This document shows, piece after piece, positions 1 to 7,123 of a stretch of 15,953 nucleotides of DNA. Both the position numbers and the translations under genes were made by a program. Every line of letters starts with the position of its first letter. Position 1 is the stretch's first letter. The notes under the pieces are model-generated. The model was not told the DNA's origin. It did not search any database and worked only from the letters and a program-made list of their open reading frames with translations. Source of the stretch: Deltaproteobacteria bacterium (GTDB lineage: Bacteria > Desulfobacterota > Desulfobacteria > Desulfobacterales > C00003060); NCBI GenBank assembly GCA_019309815.1, contig JAFDFO010000032.1, positions 1-15,953 of the forward strand, written 5' to 3'.

Positions 1-218
1 GGTACAGCTTCGACCAGGTCCTTGCCGGACACGGCAGGGACCACACCACCTGATGCCGGATCATACTTCATCGCAATGGTTCCGCCTGTTGTCACAACAA
101 CAACTTTGGGTAGTATAAGATTGCTTGCATCAGCACTCTTGTTCTTGTCGGCATGTGCCGAAGAAAGGGAGAAACAGAGGGTAAGTGCCAATATTGATAG
201 GAGCCCACGTCTTATCAT
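1..218 (-). CDS. L-asparaginase, type II (exported), 5' part only
   Basis: This is the first 72 codons of a minus-strand gene that runs off the left edge. The ATG is at 218-216, with a good ribosome binding site (AGGAAG, plus-strand 225-230) six bases upstream. The N-terminus is a classical signal peptide: basic MIRR, a hydrophobic core to about residue 20, and a likely cut after Ala-His-Ala (residues 21-23). The mature part carries the asparaginase signature TTGGTIA at residues 43-49. By family knowledge the Thr in GGT (T47) is the nucleophile that hydrolyses L-asparagine to aspartate and ammonia. The product should act in the periplasm. Some members also cleave glutamine, and the fragment cannot tell which. 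It is transcribed divergently from the Fic gene across a 561-bp gap. Confidence 0.88.
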   Translation of the reverse strand, partial: MIRRGLLSILALTLCFSLSSAHADKNKSADASNLILPKVVVVTTGGTIAMKYDPASGGVVPAVSGKDLVEAV

Positions 219-664
219 GGTTGTCTTCCTTCCATCCCTTATTAAGCATTCGTTTGATGTTTCTGACGACCTGTTGTTTATTAACAAAAGTACTGACCGA
301 CGGCAAGAACAGCAGGTAGCCCGAGGAAAGAATAACCTGCTTCCCGGCGTAGAAAGAAACGCAAGAACATATGACCGCCCTCTTGTTACACGCGGCCCAA
401 TAATTGACATTCTGCCCTGTTTCTTCTATGTGTTCAATGTCCTACTCCAACAACGACTCAAGGCCATGAATGCATGACCGTCCCTCAACTCCAGGCAACT
501 ACGCACTTTCTGCACCAACGTTCCCCATTACCTCTAGTTTCACTTTTTGCCCCTGAAAATGTCGTCCTAAAGCCCATATAGGCGCATGTTTCAGCGCTAT
601 CCTTTTAATACTAATTGCTTAGCATGTTCCGACCCTATCTGGGGAGTTTCTCAAAGAGATCACG
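219..664. other. Non-coding gap between the divergent asparaginase and Fic genes
   Basis: I see no convincing gene here; the longest plus-strand reading frame has no recognisable protein features. The part nearest 219 should be the asparaginase leader. It contains a perfect 7-bp inverted repeat, AGCAGGT at 311-317 and ACCTGCT at 335-341, with a 17-nt loop and no T-run, so its role is unknown. I could not place a convincing minus-strand promoter by eye. Confidence 0.5.
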
Positions 665-678
665 GGCCATTCAAAAAA

Positions 679-730
679 TGCGCAATAATGCGCAAGTAAC
701 ACAAAATAATAGTTGCGCAATATTGCGCAA
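679..730. promoter_or_regulatory. Candidate Fic operator: four TGCGCAA boxes
   Basis: TGCGCAA occurs four times, starting at 679, 689, 714 and 724. Within each pair the spacing is 10 bp (about one helical turn), and the pairs are 25 bp apart. The second pair forms the 18-bp perfect palindrome TTGCGCAATATTGCGCAA at 713-730. A weak sigma70-like pair (TTGCGC 713-718, 17 bp, TATGGT 736-741) overlaps it, so a bound protein would block transcription. The downstream Fic protein ends in a winged helix-turn-helix, which makes autoregulation the natural inference. The repeats are seen directly; the binding protein is not known. Confidence 0.65.
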
Positions 731-779
731 TATGGTATGGTACGTTTCCTAATAGAACCTGTATCACTCAGGAGGCCAT

Positions 780-1907
780 ATGCTCTCTTTTACCCCCAGC
801 AATAGAATAGAAAATGAACTGAAAAGGCTCCAGGGGTTATTTGTGGAAACATATAAAGAGCTGGAAGCCTTACCTCCTGACGAGGCGAGATATCTTCATC
901 GTTTTGCCTTAATCAGCAATATCGGAGCCTCCACCAGAATAGAAAACGCAGTTCTAACAGACCAGGAAATAGAATGGATCGATACGGCCTTGAACAATAA
1001 CGGCAAAGTAACCGCGTTTGAGGAGAATAGAGCTTATATTCTGGACAAGTTGTCAAAAGATAGAGAACGAAGCGTTGAGGAGGTGGTTGGTTGCCGACAG
1101 GTGCTGACAACCGTCTACCTGCAAGCGAATGAACTTTTCCCCTTAACGGAAACTGTGATTCGGGGGCTTCATCATGAATTACTTCGATACCATTCCAAGG
1201 CTGCGAGTCATGCAGGAGGATACAAAACTGCGCCGAACCGCGTGGTTTCCATCAATCACGACACGGGAGAAGAGCGGGTAGTTTTAGATCCCTCTCCTCC
1301 GGGAGTTATTACGAGTACTGCAATGGCGGAGCTGGTTAAATGGTATAACAATACCGTCCGAGAATACCCTTGGACCCTATTGGTTGCCGCTGAGTTTGTT
1401 TTTCGATTCCTGGCTATCCACCCTTTCCAGGATGGTAACGGGCGCCTCGGGCGAGCCCTTTTTATTTTGGCCTTATTTCAGTCAGATGATAAGTATTTAT
1501 ATGGCATTACTCCCTATATCGCCATTGACCGTCATGTTGAGCAAAACCGCCCCCTTTATTACGCGGTTCTTCATAAATGCGCTGGCGGCAAGTTTCAAGC
1601 CGAACCGACACAGTATCAATTAGAGCCTTTAGCCTGGTTTTTTATCAAGACTATGGAATCTTCGTTAGCCGATGTTAAGTTCTACCGTAAGAAATATGCC
1701 AGCCTACAGAAGCTTTCGGCATCGGCCCTGGCCGTTTTGAACTGCTTCAGATCCAGCCCAGGAAAGCGCCTGAAGGTAGCTGATATCGTAGAAGAGACAG
1801 AGCTACCCCGCCGCACCGTTCAATATGCCCTCAAGACACTTACCAGCCAACACTTTCTCCAGTTGCTTGGGCGAGGGCCCGGAAGCCGTTATCAGCTTGT
1901 GTTTTAA
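780..1907 (+). CDS. Fic family protein (AMP-transferase) with N-terminal inhibitory motif and C-terminal winged helix
   Basis: The 375-residue protein has the full Fic catalytic motif HPFQDGNGRLGR at residues 214-225. By family knowledge the His is the catalytic base and the Asp, Asn and Arg residues bind Mg2+ and ATP phosphates, for transfer of AMP to a target hydroxyl. The segment STRIEN at 51-56 fits the (S/T)xxxE(G/N) inhibitory helix. Because it lies N-terminal to the Fic domain, this is a class II, self-inhibited enzyme that needs no separate antitoxin. Residues about 312-375 look like a winged helix-turn-helix with a DNA-reading helix near PRRTVQYALKTL. The start has AGGAGG four bases upstream. 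The gene stands alone, and by eye is more AT-rich than its neighbours, which hints at horizontal acquisition. The target is unknown; AMPylation is inferred from the motif. Confidence 0.9.
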   Translation: MLSFTPSNRIENELKRLQGLFVETYKELEALPPDEARYLHRFALISNIGASTRIENAVLTDQEIEWIDTALNNNGKVTAFEENRAYILDKLSKDRERSVEEVVGCRQVLTTVYLQANELFPLTETVIRGLHHELLRYHSKAASHAGGYKTAPNRVVSINHDTGEERVVLDPSPPGVITSTAMAELVKWYNNTVREYPWTLLVAAEFVFRFLAIHPFQDGNGRLGRALFILALFQSDDKYLYGITPYIAIDRHVEQNRPLYYAVLHKCAGGKFQAEPTQYQLEPLAWFFIKTMESSLADVKFYRKKYASLQKLSASALAVLNCFRSSPGKRLKVADIVEETELPRRTVQYALKTLTSQHFLQLLGRGPGSRYQLVF

Positions 1908-1917
1908 TGCAAGACTG

Positions 1918-2115
1918 GGGTCACGTCTTGACGGGCTGTTGCCCAAATGCTTTTTCGCTTCGTCTAAAACCTTTTTTGATCTCGCCAAAGGCGGGACTGA
2001 GGCTTGCTCCAGTCCAGCTGTGAAGCGGGATTCGCCAAGATTTATCAGCAAAAAACGTTTTATTGACCGCTCAAAGGAATTTTTCTTTGAGCAACAGCCC
2101 GTAAAGATCTGACCC
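1918..2115. mobile_element. MITE-like element with 30-nt terminal inverted repeats
   Basis: The 198-bp segment begins with GGGTCA at 1918 and ends with TGACCC at 2115. Its left arm (1918-1947) and right arm (2086-2115) are inverted copies matching at 26 of 30 positions, including the uninterrupted core ACGGGCTGTTGC (1931-1942 and 2091-2102). The interior holds smaller hairpins, such as CTCAAAG/CTTTGAG at 2070-2090. It starts 10 bp after the Fic stop codon. No transposase is encoded; an open frame crosses it on each strand, but neither looks like a real protein. I find no clear target-site duplication. It is probably a non-autonomous element mobilised in trans, but a large transcribed hairpin with another role is possible. 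Confidence 0.6.
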
Positions 2116-2343
2116 TGCTTCATCACGCGCTGAAATTGAAGAGTTGGGAGAGTATAGTATGAGTGTAATAGTTCACCGATTAATGGAAGTGTTGCATATT
2201 GAACATAGTATTGCAGAAACCAAATACGGCCTCAGGTCGCGCTTACATTCTTGACAGCATAGAAGGCGGCTGAAGATTTTGTCTTTGGCCGCCTTTCCTG
2301 AGAGGTCTTCTTTTGGACCCCGGACTTCCACCCAACCCCCCCC

Positions 2344-2372
2344 TTGAAAGAGATGAGGTTCTGTCCTATATA
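2344..2372 (+). promoter_or_regulatory. Candidate sigma70 promoter for mfd
   Basis: TTGAAA (2344-2349) and TATATA (2367-2372) are separated by 17 bp. They match the -35 consensus at 5 of 6 positions and the -10 consensus at 4 of 6. Transcription would start near 2379, giving a leader of about 170 nt that begins with the hairpin at 2380-2417. It was found by eye, and such matches arise by chance in AT-rich gaps. Confidence 0.35.
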
Positions 2373-2373
2373 G

Positions 2374-2417
2374 AAAAAAGGGATTTCGGCCCAATGAAAG
2401 TATGGGCCCGAAACCCC
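2374..2417 (-). terminator. Hairpin followed by a T-run on the minus strand
   Basis: The imperfect inverted repeat 2380-2392 / 2404-2417 (GGGATTTCGGCCC against GGGCCCGAAACCCC) is flanked on its left by AAAAAA at 2374-2379. Read on the minus strand this is a GC-rich stem followed directly by six T, the form of an intrinsic terminator. No minus-strand gene is visible to its right, only mfd on the plus strand, so it may terminate an antisense or small RNA, or be a plus-strand leader hairpin instead. Confidence 0.35.
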
Positions 2418-2551
2418 AGACTTGGTGCACAGGGCGTCAGGCGGACCCTTTTTGCCTTACGTTTTGTGCCGTAGTGCGTTGAGATGAAGGACAAGGCTTA
2501 AGATCGGTTTAGGCCGGGCAAAACGGGCTAACGGGCCAACCTAGAATACAC

Positions 2552-5500
2552 ATGAAACTCTTGGGTCACTCCATTCAAGATCTAGTCGATATGATTCGCC
2601 AGGCACAGGGCCGGATCAATTGCACTGGTTTGTCCGGAGCTGAGCAGGGGTATCTGCTGTGCCGACTGTATGCCAAGCTTGATCGCCCGCTTTTTGTGGT
2701 GTGCAAGGGGGCGAAAGAGGCCGAGGCCCTGAGTGCCGATATCCGTTTCTTCTCAGGGAGCGCCGACATTCCCACAGTCGTTTTCCCTTCTTATGATATT
2801 TTTCCCTTCCAGCCAGTGGCCTATCATCCCCGGACATCTTGTCAGCGCATTGAGGGGCTGTATCGGATGCTGACCGAGACTCAACCCTCCATTGTCATCA
2901 CCACGGCTTCAGCGCTTCTGCAAAGAGTAATCCCAAGGCAGGCGCTTTCTCAACATGCAGAATATGTTGTAGCAGGTGAGGAGCTTGATCGTGAGACACT
3001 TGTCCGAAGATTGATACAGGGCGGCTATCAAGAGACCGCCCTGGTGGAGGACCCGGGAGATCTTGCCATCCGCGGAGGGTTGGTTGATCTCTTTCCACCC
3101 CTCTATTCTGACCCAATCCGCATTGAGCTCTTTGGTGACACAGTCGAGTCAATAAGGAGTTTTTCACCGGCGGACCAGCGTTCGTTGAGACCTATGGCAG
3201 AAGCCATCGTCCTACCAGCTACGGAAACGGTTCTCGACCCCGCACAGACGGACCAGATCGCGGAGCGCATCCGCAAGCACGGGGAAGCCCTTGAAATGGC
3301 CGGGCTGCGTATTGAAGAAAATGTGGAACGAATCAGAGCCCTGGATCAGTTTCCGGGCATCGGAGGCCTCATATCTCTCATCCACCCCTCGCTGGATACA
3401 CTATTCGACTATATGCCAAAGCAGGCCTTGCCGGTCGTTATCGATCCCGGCACCATGGATACGGTGGCCTTGGACATTGAAGAGGCGGTGACCAACAGCT
3501 ACCTGTCAGCCCGAAATGACGGCAAGTTGTGCGTAGAGCCCGAAGCCCTCTATTTGCAGTGGTCTGAAATCAAGGCCATATTTGACCGTGATGCCCACCT
3601 CCTCTTGAGAGAGATACCCCTGGTGGATGCAGGTGCTGCGAGTTGCAACCTGACTGTCGAAAAGAACGATCTCGTTACCCAGAAGCTCAAGGTACGAGGC
3701 CAATCCAAGGCCTTGTTAAAGCCTTTGGTCGATTGGATGAACCGCGCCCGAGAAAACGACCTGGCCGCGTATTTTCTGTGTCGGACCATGAAACAGGCTC
3801 AGCGGATCGAGGAGCTTCTCGTTCCGTATAACGTCCAGCTGAGGTTCCTTGACTCGTTCCCGGCATACGATCATGTGGAAAAGGCCCCGAGCATCTGCTT
3901 GGGGGAGCTTTCTTCCGGATTCATTTGGGCTCGAGAGGGCCTCGCCATCATCACCGAAGATGAGGTTTTCGGTTCCAAACACCGCCTTCCCAAGCTTTCA
4001 CAAAAAGAGACAACGACCCGATGGTTGACCTTTGAGGATCTGAAAACCGGCGAATTCGTGGTTCATACGGAGCATGGCATTGGTGCATACAATGGTCTTG
4101 TCAAGCTAGAGGTTGGAGAAATCGCTAATGATTTTCTGGTCATAGAGTATAGGGACCATGACAGACTCTACGTCCCTGTGGACCGCATGAACTGCGTTCA
4201 GAAGTACGTTGGTGTCGATGGGATCGTCCCGCCCCTGGACAAGATGGGCGGCAAATCATGGGGGCGTGTGAAAGAGCGGATCAAGAAGTCGATCCGCAAG
4301 ATGGCTGGCGAACTGCTGAAACTCTATGCGTTGCGGAAGGTTCAGGAGGGGCTTTCTTTCTCGGCAGCTGACCGCTACTTTGAAGAGTTTGAGGCCGCAT
4401 TCGAATACTCTGAGACACGGGATCAGAGCCAGGCCATCAGGGAGGTCATGGCCGACATGGAATCTTCCGTGCCCATGGACCGGCTGGTATGTGGTGATGT
4501 CGGCTATGGAAAGACGGAGATTGCCCTGCGTGCAGCCTTCAAAGCGGTGTGGGACCACAAGCAGGTGGCGTTTCTGGTCCCGACAACAGTGCTTGCTGAA
4601 CAACACTTTCAGACCTTCAAGAAACGATTTGCGCCTTACCCCGTTGAGATAGAAACGCTCAGCCGATTTCGTTCTCCCCGCCAGCAGCGAGACATCGTAC
4701 AAAAACTAAAGGAAGGGACAATCGACGTCATTATCGGGACGCATCGGCTTCTGCAAAAAGATGTTGGCTTCAAGGACCTGGGTCTGGTCATTATTGACGA
4801 AGAGCAACGGTTTGGTGTGGCTCACAAGGAGAGACTGAAGCAACTCCGTCGTCTGGTCGATGTCTTGGCCCTTACGGCTACACCTATACCGAGAACGCTG
4901 CACATGTCTTTGATGGGCATCAGGGATCTGAGTGTCATTGCAACACCGCCGGAGTACCGATATGCCATCAAAACATATATCAGCCCGTTTGACGACACGG
5001 TAGTGGCAGATGCCATCCGCAGCGAACTTCAGCGGGACGGACAAGTGTTCTTTGTGCACAATAATATCCGAACTATCCGGGATATGGCCCGTCATCTTGA
5101 AAGTCTGGTGCCGGGTGTGCGGATAGGGGTTGGCCATGGACGACTCAGTGACGATGAACTTGAAACGGTGATGCTCGAGTTCTTACACCGTGAGATTGAC
5201 ATATTGGTCTGTACAAGCATCATCGAGTCAGGGCTTGACTTCCCGTCAGCCAATACCATCTTGATTAACCGGGCTGACAAGTTTGGTCTGTCCCAGATCT
5301 ATCAACTTCGAGGCCGCGTGGGGCGGGCGCATGAGCAAGCCTACGCTTATCTTTTCATACCGCACGAGGGTGCTCTCACCAGGGACGCCAAGAAGCGCCT
5401 CAAGGTCCTGATGGAACACAGTGATCTTGGGGCTGGTTTTGAGATTGCTATGAGCGACCTGCAGATAAGAGGTGGTGGTACCATTCTGGGGCCTACACAG

Positions 5501-6028
5501 TCCGGACAGATTGCATCGGTGGGCTATGAGATGTACCTGGAGCTCATGGAACGCACTATGCGTGAGCTGAAAGGCGAGCCAGTCGAAACTGAAATGGAGC
5601 CGGAGATTAAGGTGAACCAATCGGCATACATCCCCGAAACCTATGTGTCCGGTATTGACCAGAGGCTGGTGTCGTACAAACGGTTGGCCAGAATGACCGA
5701 ACCGTCGAAGGTTGTTCAGTTTTCTGAAGAACTCAGGGACCGCTTTGGTCCTCTTCCCGAACAGGCAAAGATTCTTATGGACAAGATTATGCTGAAGGTG
5801 ATGTGCAAGGAACTGGGCATTGAACGCCTGGACCTGGTCGATCAAAGGCTCGTGCTCTCTTTTGCCAAAGACTGCCGCGTGAGTCCGAAGAGGATAACTG
5901 ATCTGATTCAAGGAGACCCGGAGCGATTTCGCCTCACACCGGACAGCGTGCTCGAGGTGTCAATGCCGTCCGGTCACTCTGCCAACCCCCTGGAGGAGAC
6001 CAAAAAGGTGTTGCAAGATCTGGCCTGA
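2552..6028 (+). CDS. mfd: Transcription-repair coupling factor Mfd
   Basis: Mfd is a cytoplasmic ATP-driven translocase. It removes RNA polymerase stalled at DNA damage and recruits UvrA for nucleotide excision repair. The 1158 residues are close to the usual ~1150. In order: a UvrB-like N-terminal region (to about residue 350); the RNA polymerase-interacting CarD-like domain (about 500-565, starting GEFVVHTEHGIGAYNG); the Walker A motif GDVGYGKT (648-655); the DEEQ box (749-752); TATPIPRT (775-782); the helicase motif QLRGRVGR (918-925); and the C-terminal TRCF domain (about 1000-1110). All key motifs are intact. The ATG at 2552 gives a normal N-terminus, but no Shine-Dalgarno sequence precedes it. 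It is followed after 147 bp by two PPIase genes on the same strand, with a repeat in between. Confidence 0.97.
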   Translation: MKLLGHSIQDLVDMIRQAQGRINCTGLSGAEQGYLLCRLYAKLDRPLFVVCKGAKEAEALSADIRFFSGSADIPTVVFPSYDIFPFQPVAYHPRTSCQRIEGLYRMLTETQPSIVITTASALLQRVIPRQALSQHAEYVVAGEELDRETLVRRLIQGGYQETALVEDPGDLAIRGGLVDLFPPLYSDPIRIELFGDTVESIRSFSPADQRSLRPMAEAIVLPATETVLDPAQTDQIAERIRKHGEALEMAGLRIEENVERIRALDQFPGIGGLISLIHPSLDTLFDYMPKQALPVVIDPGTMDTVALDIEEAVTNSYLSARNDGKLCVEPEALYLQWSEIKAIFDRDAHLLLREIPLVDAGAASCNLTVEKNDLVTQKLKVRGQSKALLKPLVDWMNRARENDLAAYFLCRTMKQAQRIEELLVPYNVQLRFLDSFPAYDHVEKAPSICLGELSSGFIWAREGLAIITEDEVFGSKHRLPKLSQKETTTRWLTFEDLKTGEFVVHTEHGIGAYNGLVKLEVGEIANDFLVIEYRDHDRLYVPVDRMNCVQKYVGVDGIVPPLDKMGGKSWGRVKERIKKSIRKMAGELLKLYALRKVQEGLSFSAADRYFEEFEAAFEYSETRDQSQAIREVMADMESSVPMDRLVCGDVGYGKTEIALRAAFKAVWDHKQVAFLVPTTVLAEQHFQTFKKRFAPYPVEIETLSRFRSPRQQRDIVQKLKEGTIDVIIGTHRLLQKDVGFKDLGLVIIDEEQRFGVAHKERLKQLRRLVDVLALTATPIPRTLHMSLMGIRDLSVIATPPEYRYAIKTYISPFDDTVVADAIRSELQRDGQVFFVHNNIRTIRDMARHLESLVPGVRIGVGHGRLSDDELETVMLEFLHREIDILVCTSIIESGLDFPSANTILINRADKFGLSQIYQLRGRVGRAHEQAYAYLFIPHEGALTRDAKKRLKVLMEHSDLGAGFEIAMSDLQIRGGGTILGPTQSGQIASVGYEMYLELMERTMRELKGEPVETEMEPEIKVNQSAYIPETYVSGIDQRLVSYKRLARMTEPSKVVQFSEELRDRFGPLPEQAKILMDKIMLKVMCKELGIERLDLVDQRLVLSFAKDCRVSPKRITDLIQGDPERFRLTPDSVLEVSMPSGHSANPLEETKKVLQDLA

Positions 6029-6050
6029 TCTGTCAGAGAATAATACAATA

Positions 6051-6134
6051 ATCACGAAAGCACGAAAGGACGAAAGCACGAAAAAGGTTATTGAGATCCC
6101 CGTGCCTTCTCCTTTTTTCATGAGTTTTCGTGAT
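6051..6134. repeat. CACGAAAG foldback repeat, copy A
   Basis: The left arm (6053-6084) is four tandem 8-mers: CACGAAAG, CACGAAAG, GACGAAAG and CACGAAAA. The right arm TTTTCGTGAT (6125-6134) is the inverse of ATCACGAAAG at 6051-6060. The element lies 22 bp after the mfd stop codon and fills most of the gap to the next gene. The same 8-mer with paired inverted arms recurs after asnS and after glyS. It might fold as a terminator-like or RNA-stability hairpin, but that is inference. Confidence 0.75.
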
Positions 6135-6175
6135 TAGTTTTTGCTTTTTCTGGTTCCAGCAGGTCTGGGTTGCCA

Positions 6176-7123
6176 ATGCAAATCATGATAGATCGTAAGA
6201 CAATAGCGATTGGACTTCTTACGTTGTTTCTCGGTTTGGGATGTTCAAATCAGGGGGAAGGGTTTCCCCGGGATCAAGTGGTGATCCGTGTGGATAACCA
6301 GGTGCTCACCCTGGCTGAATTCAATGAATACTTTGAACCAATCAGCCTGAGCTCCGACAGCGAGGACGATCAAGACAATAATGAAGTCCGTGAAGCTCGA
6401 ATTAGTTTCCTCTTGCAGCTTGTTGAGGAGATGATCATAATAAGGCGGGCTGAGGAGCTGCACCTGAGCATTTTGCCTGAGGAGTTGGATGAGGCAGTGC
6501 GCGACATTCAAAAAGACTATTCCCAGGGAGGATTTGAAGATATGTTTCTCAAGCAGGCCATCTCCTTTGAAGTGTGGAAAGAAAGGCTCAGAAAGCGGCT
6601 TCTAGTGGAGAAGGTCATGCGCAAAGAGCTGTTGAAAGAAGATTCAGTTACGATAGAGGAAATGAGGGGTCACTATAATAGACACCGGGAAGAGTGGAGC
6701 CGTGGGCAAGAGATACGGGCACGTCAAATCTTGCTTCCCACCGATGACCAGGCAAAGAAGGTTCTGAAAAGCCTTCAAAATGGTGAGACCTTCTCCACGT
6801 TGGCTCGCCGATATTCAATAGCGCCGGAGGCTCAATTTGATGGGGATATGGGATATGTGGTTCGTGGCCAACTTCCCATCTGCCTCGAAGAACCCCTCTT
6901 CGACTTGGAACCGGGGGATGTGAGCCCCGTGATTAAGACCCCTTATGGATTTCATATCTTTCAGGTGATTGAGAAAAGAGAGACGCCTGTGCCGAACATC
7001 GACGAGTCCATTGAAAGAATAAAGCAGGAGATTTTGAAAGGAAGACTCGAGGCTGCCTACGGGCCGTGGTTGGCCGAGCTCCGATCACGGTACCACATCA
7101 AAGTGAATACGGAGATGATATGA
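6176..7123 (+). CDS. Predicted lipoprotein peptidyl-prolyl isomerase (PpiC/SurA family)
   Basis: The N-terminus (from ATG 6176) has a short basic region, a hydrophobic stretch and a lipobox ending LGLGC. Cys23 would be lipidated after signal peptidase II cleavage, anchoring the protein on the periplasmic face of a membrane. Residues about 30-175 form a helical chaperone-like region of the SurA N-domain type. Residues about 180-267 are one parvulin (PPIC) domain, with the typical RARQILL start, a GDMGYV segment and a GFHIFQV end. Such proteins catalyse proline isomerisation and help fold exported or outer-membrane proteins. A TTG at 6170 and an ATG at 6185 are alternative starts; none has a strong Shine-Dalgarno sequence. 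It overlaps the next gene by four bases (ATGA), so the two are probably co-translated. Confidence 0.88.
   Translation: MQIMIDRKTIAIGLLTLFLGLGCSNQGEGFPRDQVVIRVDNQVLTLAEFNEYFEPISLSSDSEDDQDNNEVREARISFLLQLVEEMIIIRRAEELHLSILPEELDEAVRDIQKDYSQGGFEDMFLKQAISFEVWKERLRKRLLVEKVMRKELLKEDSVTIEEMRGHYNRHREEWSRGQEIRARQILLPTDDQAKKVLKSLQNGETFSTLARRYSIAPEAQFDGDMGYVVRGQLPICLEEPLFDLEPGDVSPVIKTPYGFHIFQVIEKRETPVPNIDESIERIKQEILKGRLEAAYGPWLAELRSRYHIKVNTEMI

Larger units (their letters stand above)
2116..2551. other. Non-coding gap before mfd with hairpins
   Basis: No convincing gene. An open minus-strand frame of 85 codons (2173-2430) spans the hairpins and shows no recognisable protein pattern. A hairpin at 2263-2295 pairs AAGGCGGC with GCCGCCTT and has AAGA/TCTT nested inside. 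A run of eight C lies at 2336-2343. A second hairpin and a promoter candidate are listed separately. The last 60 bases before mfd contain the direct repeat ACGGGC but no recognisable Shine-Dalgarno sequence. Confidence 0.5.

Noticed and set aside
22..477. Plus-strand open frame of 151 codons at the left edge
   Set aside because: Its first ~200 bases lie antisense to the asparaginase 5' end, which has a signal peptide, family signature and ribosome binding site; the plus-strand translation shows no protein pattern.
1803..2126. Minus-strand open frame of 107 codons and a plus-strand frame 1825-2112 across the MITE-like element
   Set aside because: Both overlap the end of the Fic gene and the inverted arms. 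Open frames across inverted repeats are expected by chance, and neither has a ribosome binding site or known motif.
2173..2430. Minus-strand frame of 85 codons in the mfd gap
   Set aside because: It runs through two hairpins and an eight-C run and has no recognisable domain; the cysteines (CCQEC, CSIC) looked like a possible zinc site, but there is no other support.
5246..5911. Minus-strand frame of 221 codons inside mfd
   Set aside because: It is antisense to the well-conserved C-terminal part of Mfd and is a codon-bias shadow.
6051..6084. CRISPR array in the CACGAAAG tandem units
   Set aside because: Units are 8 bp with no spacers, unlike CRISPR repeats, and no cas genes are present.
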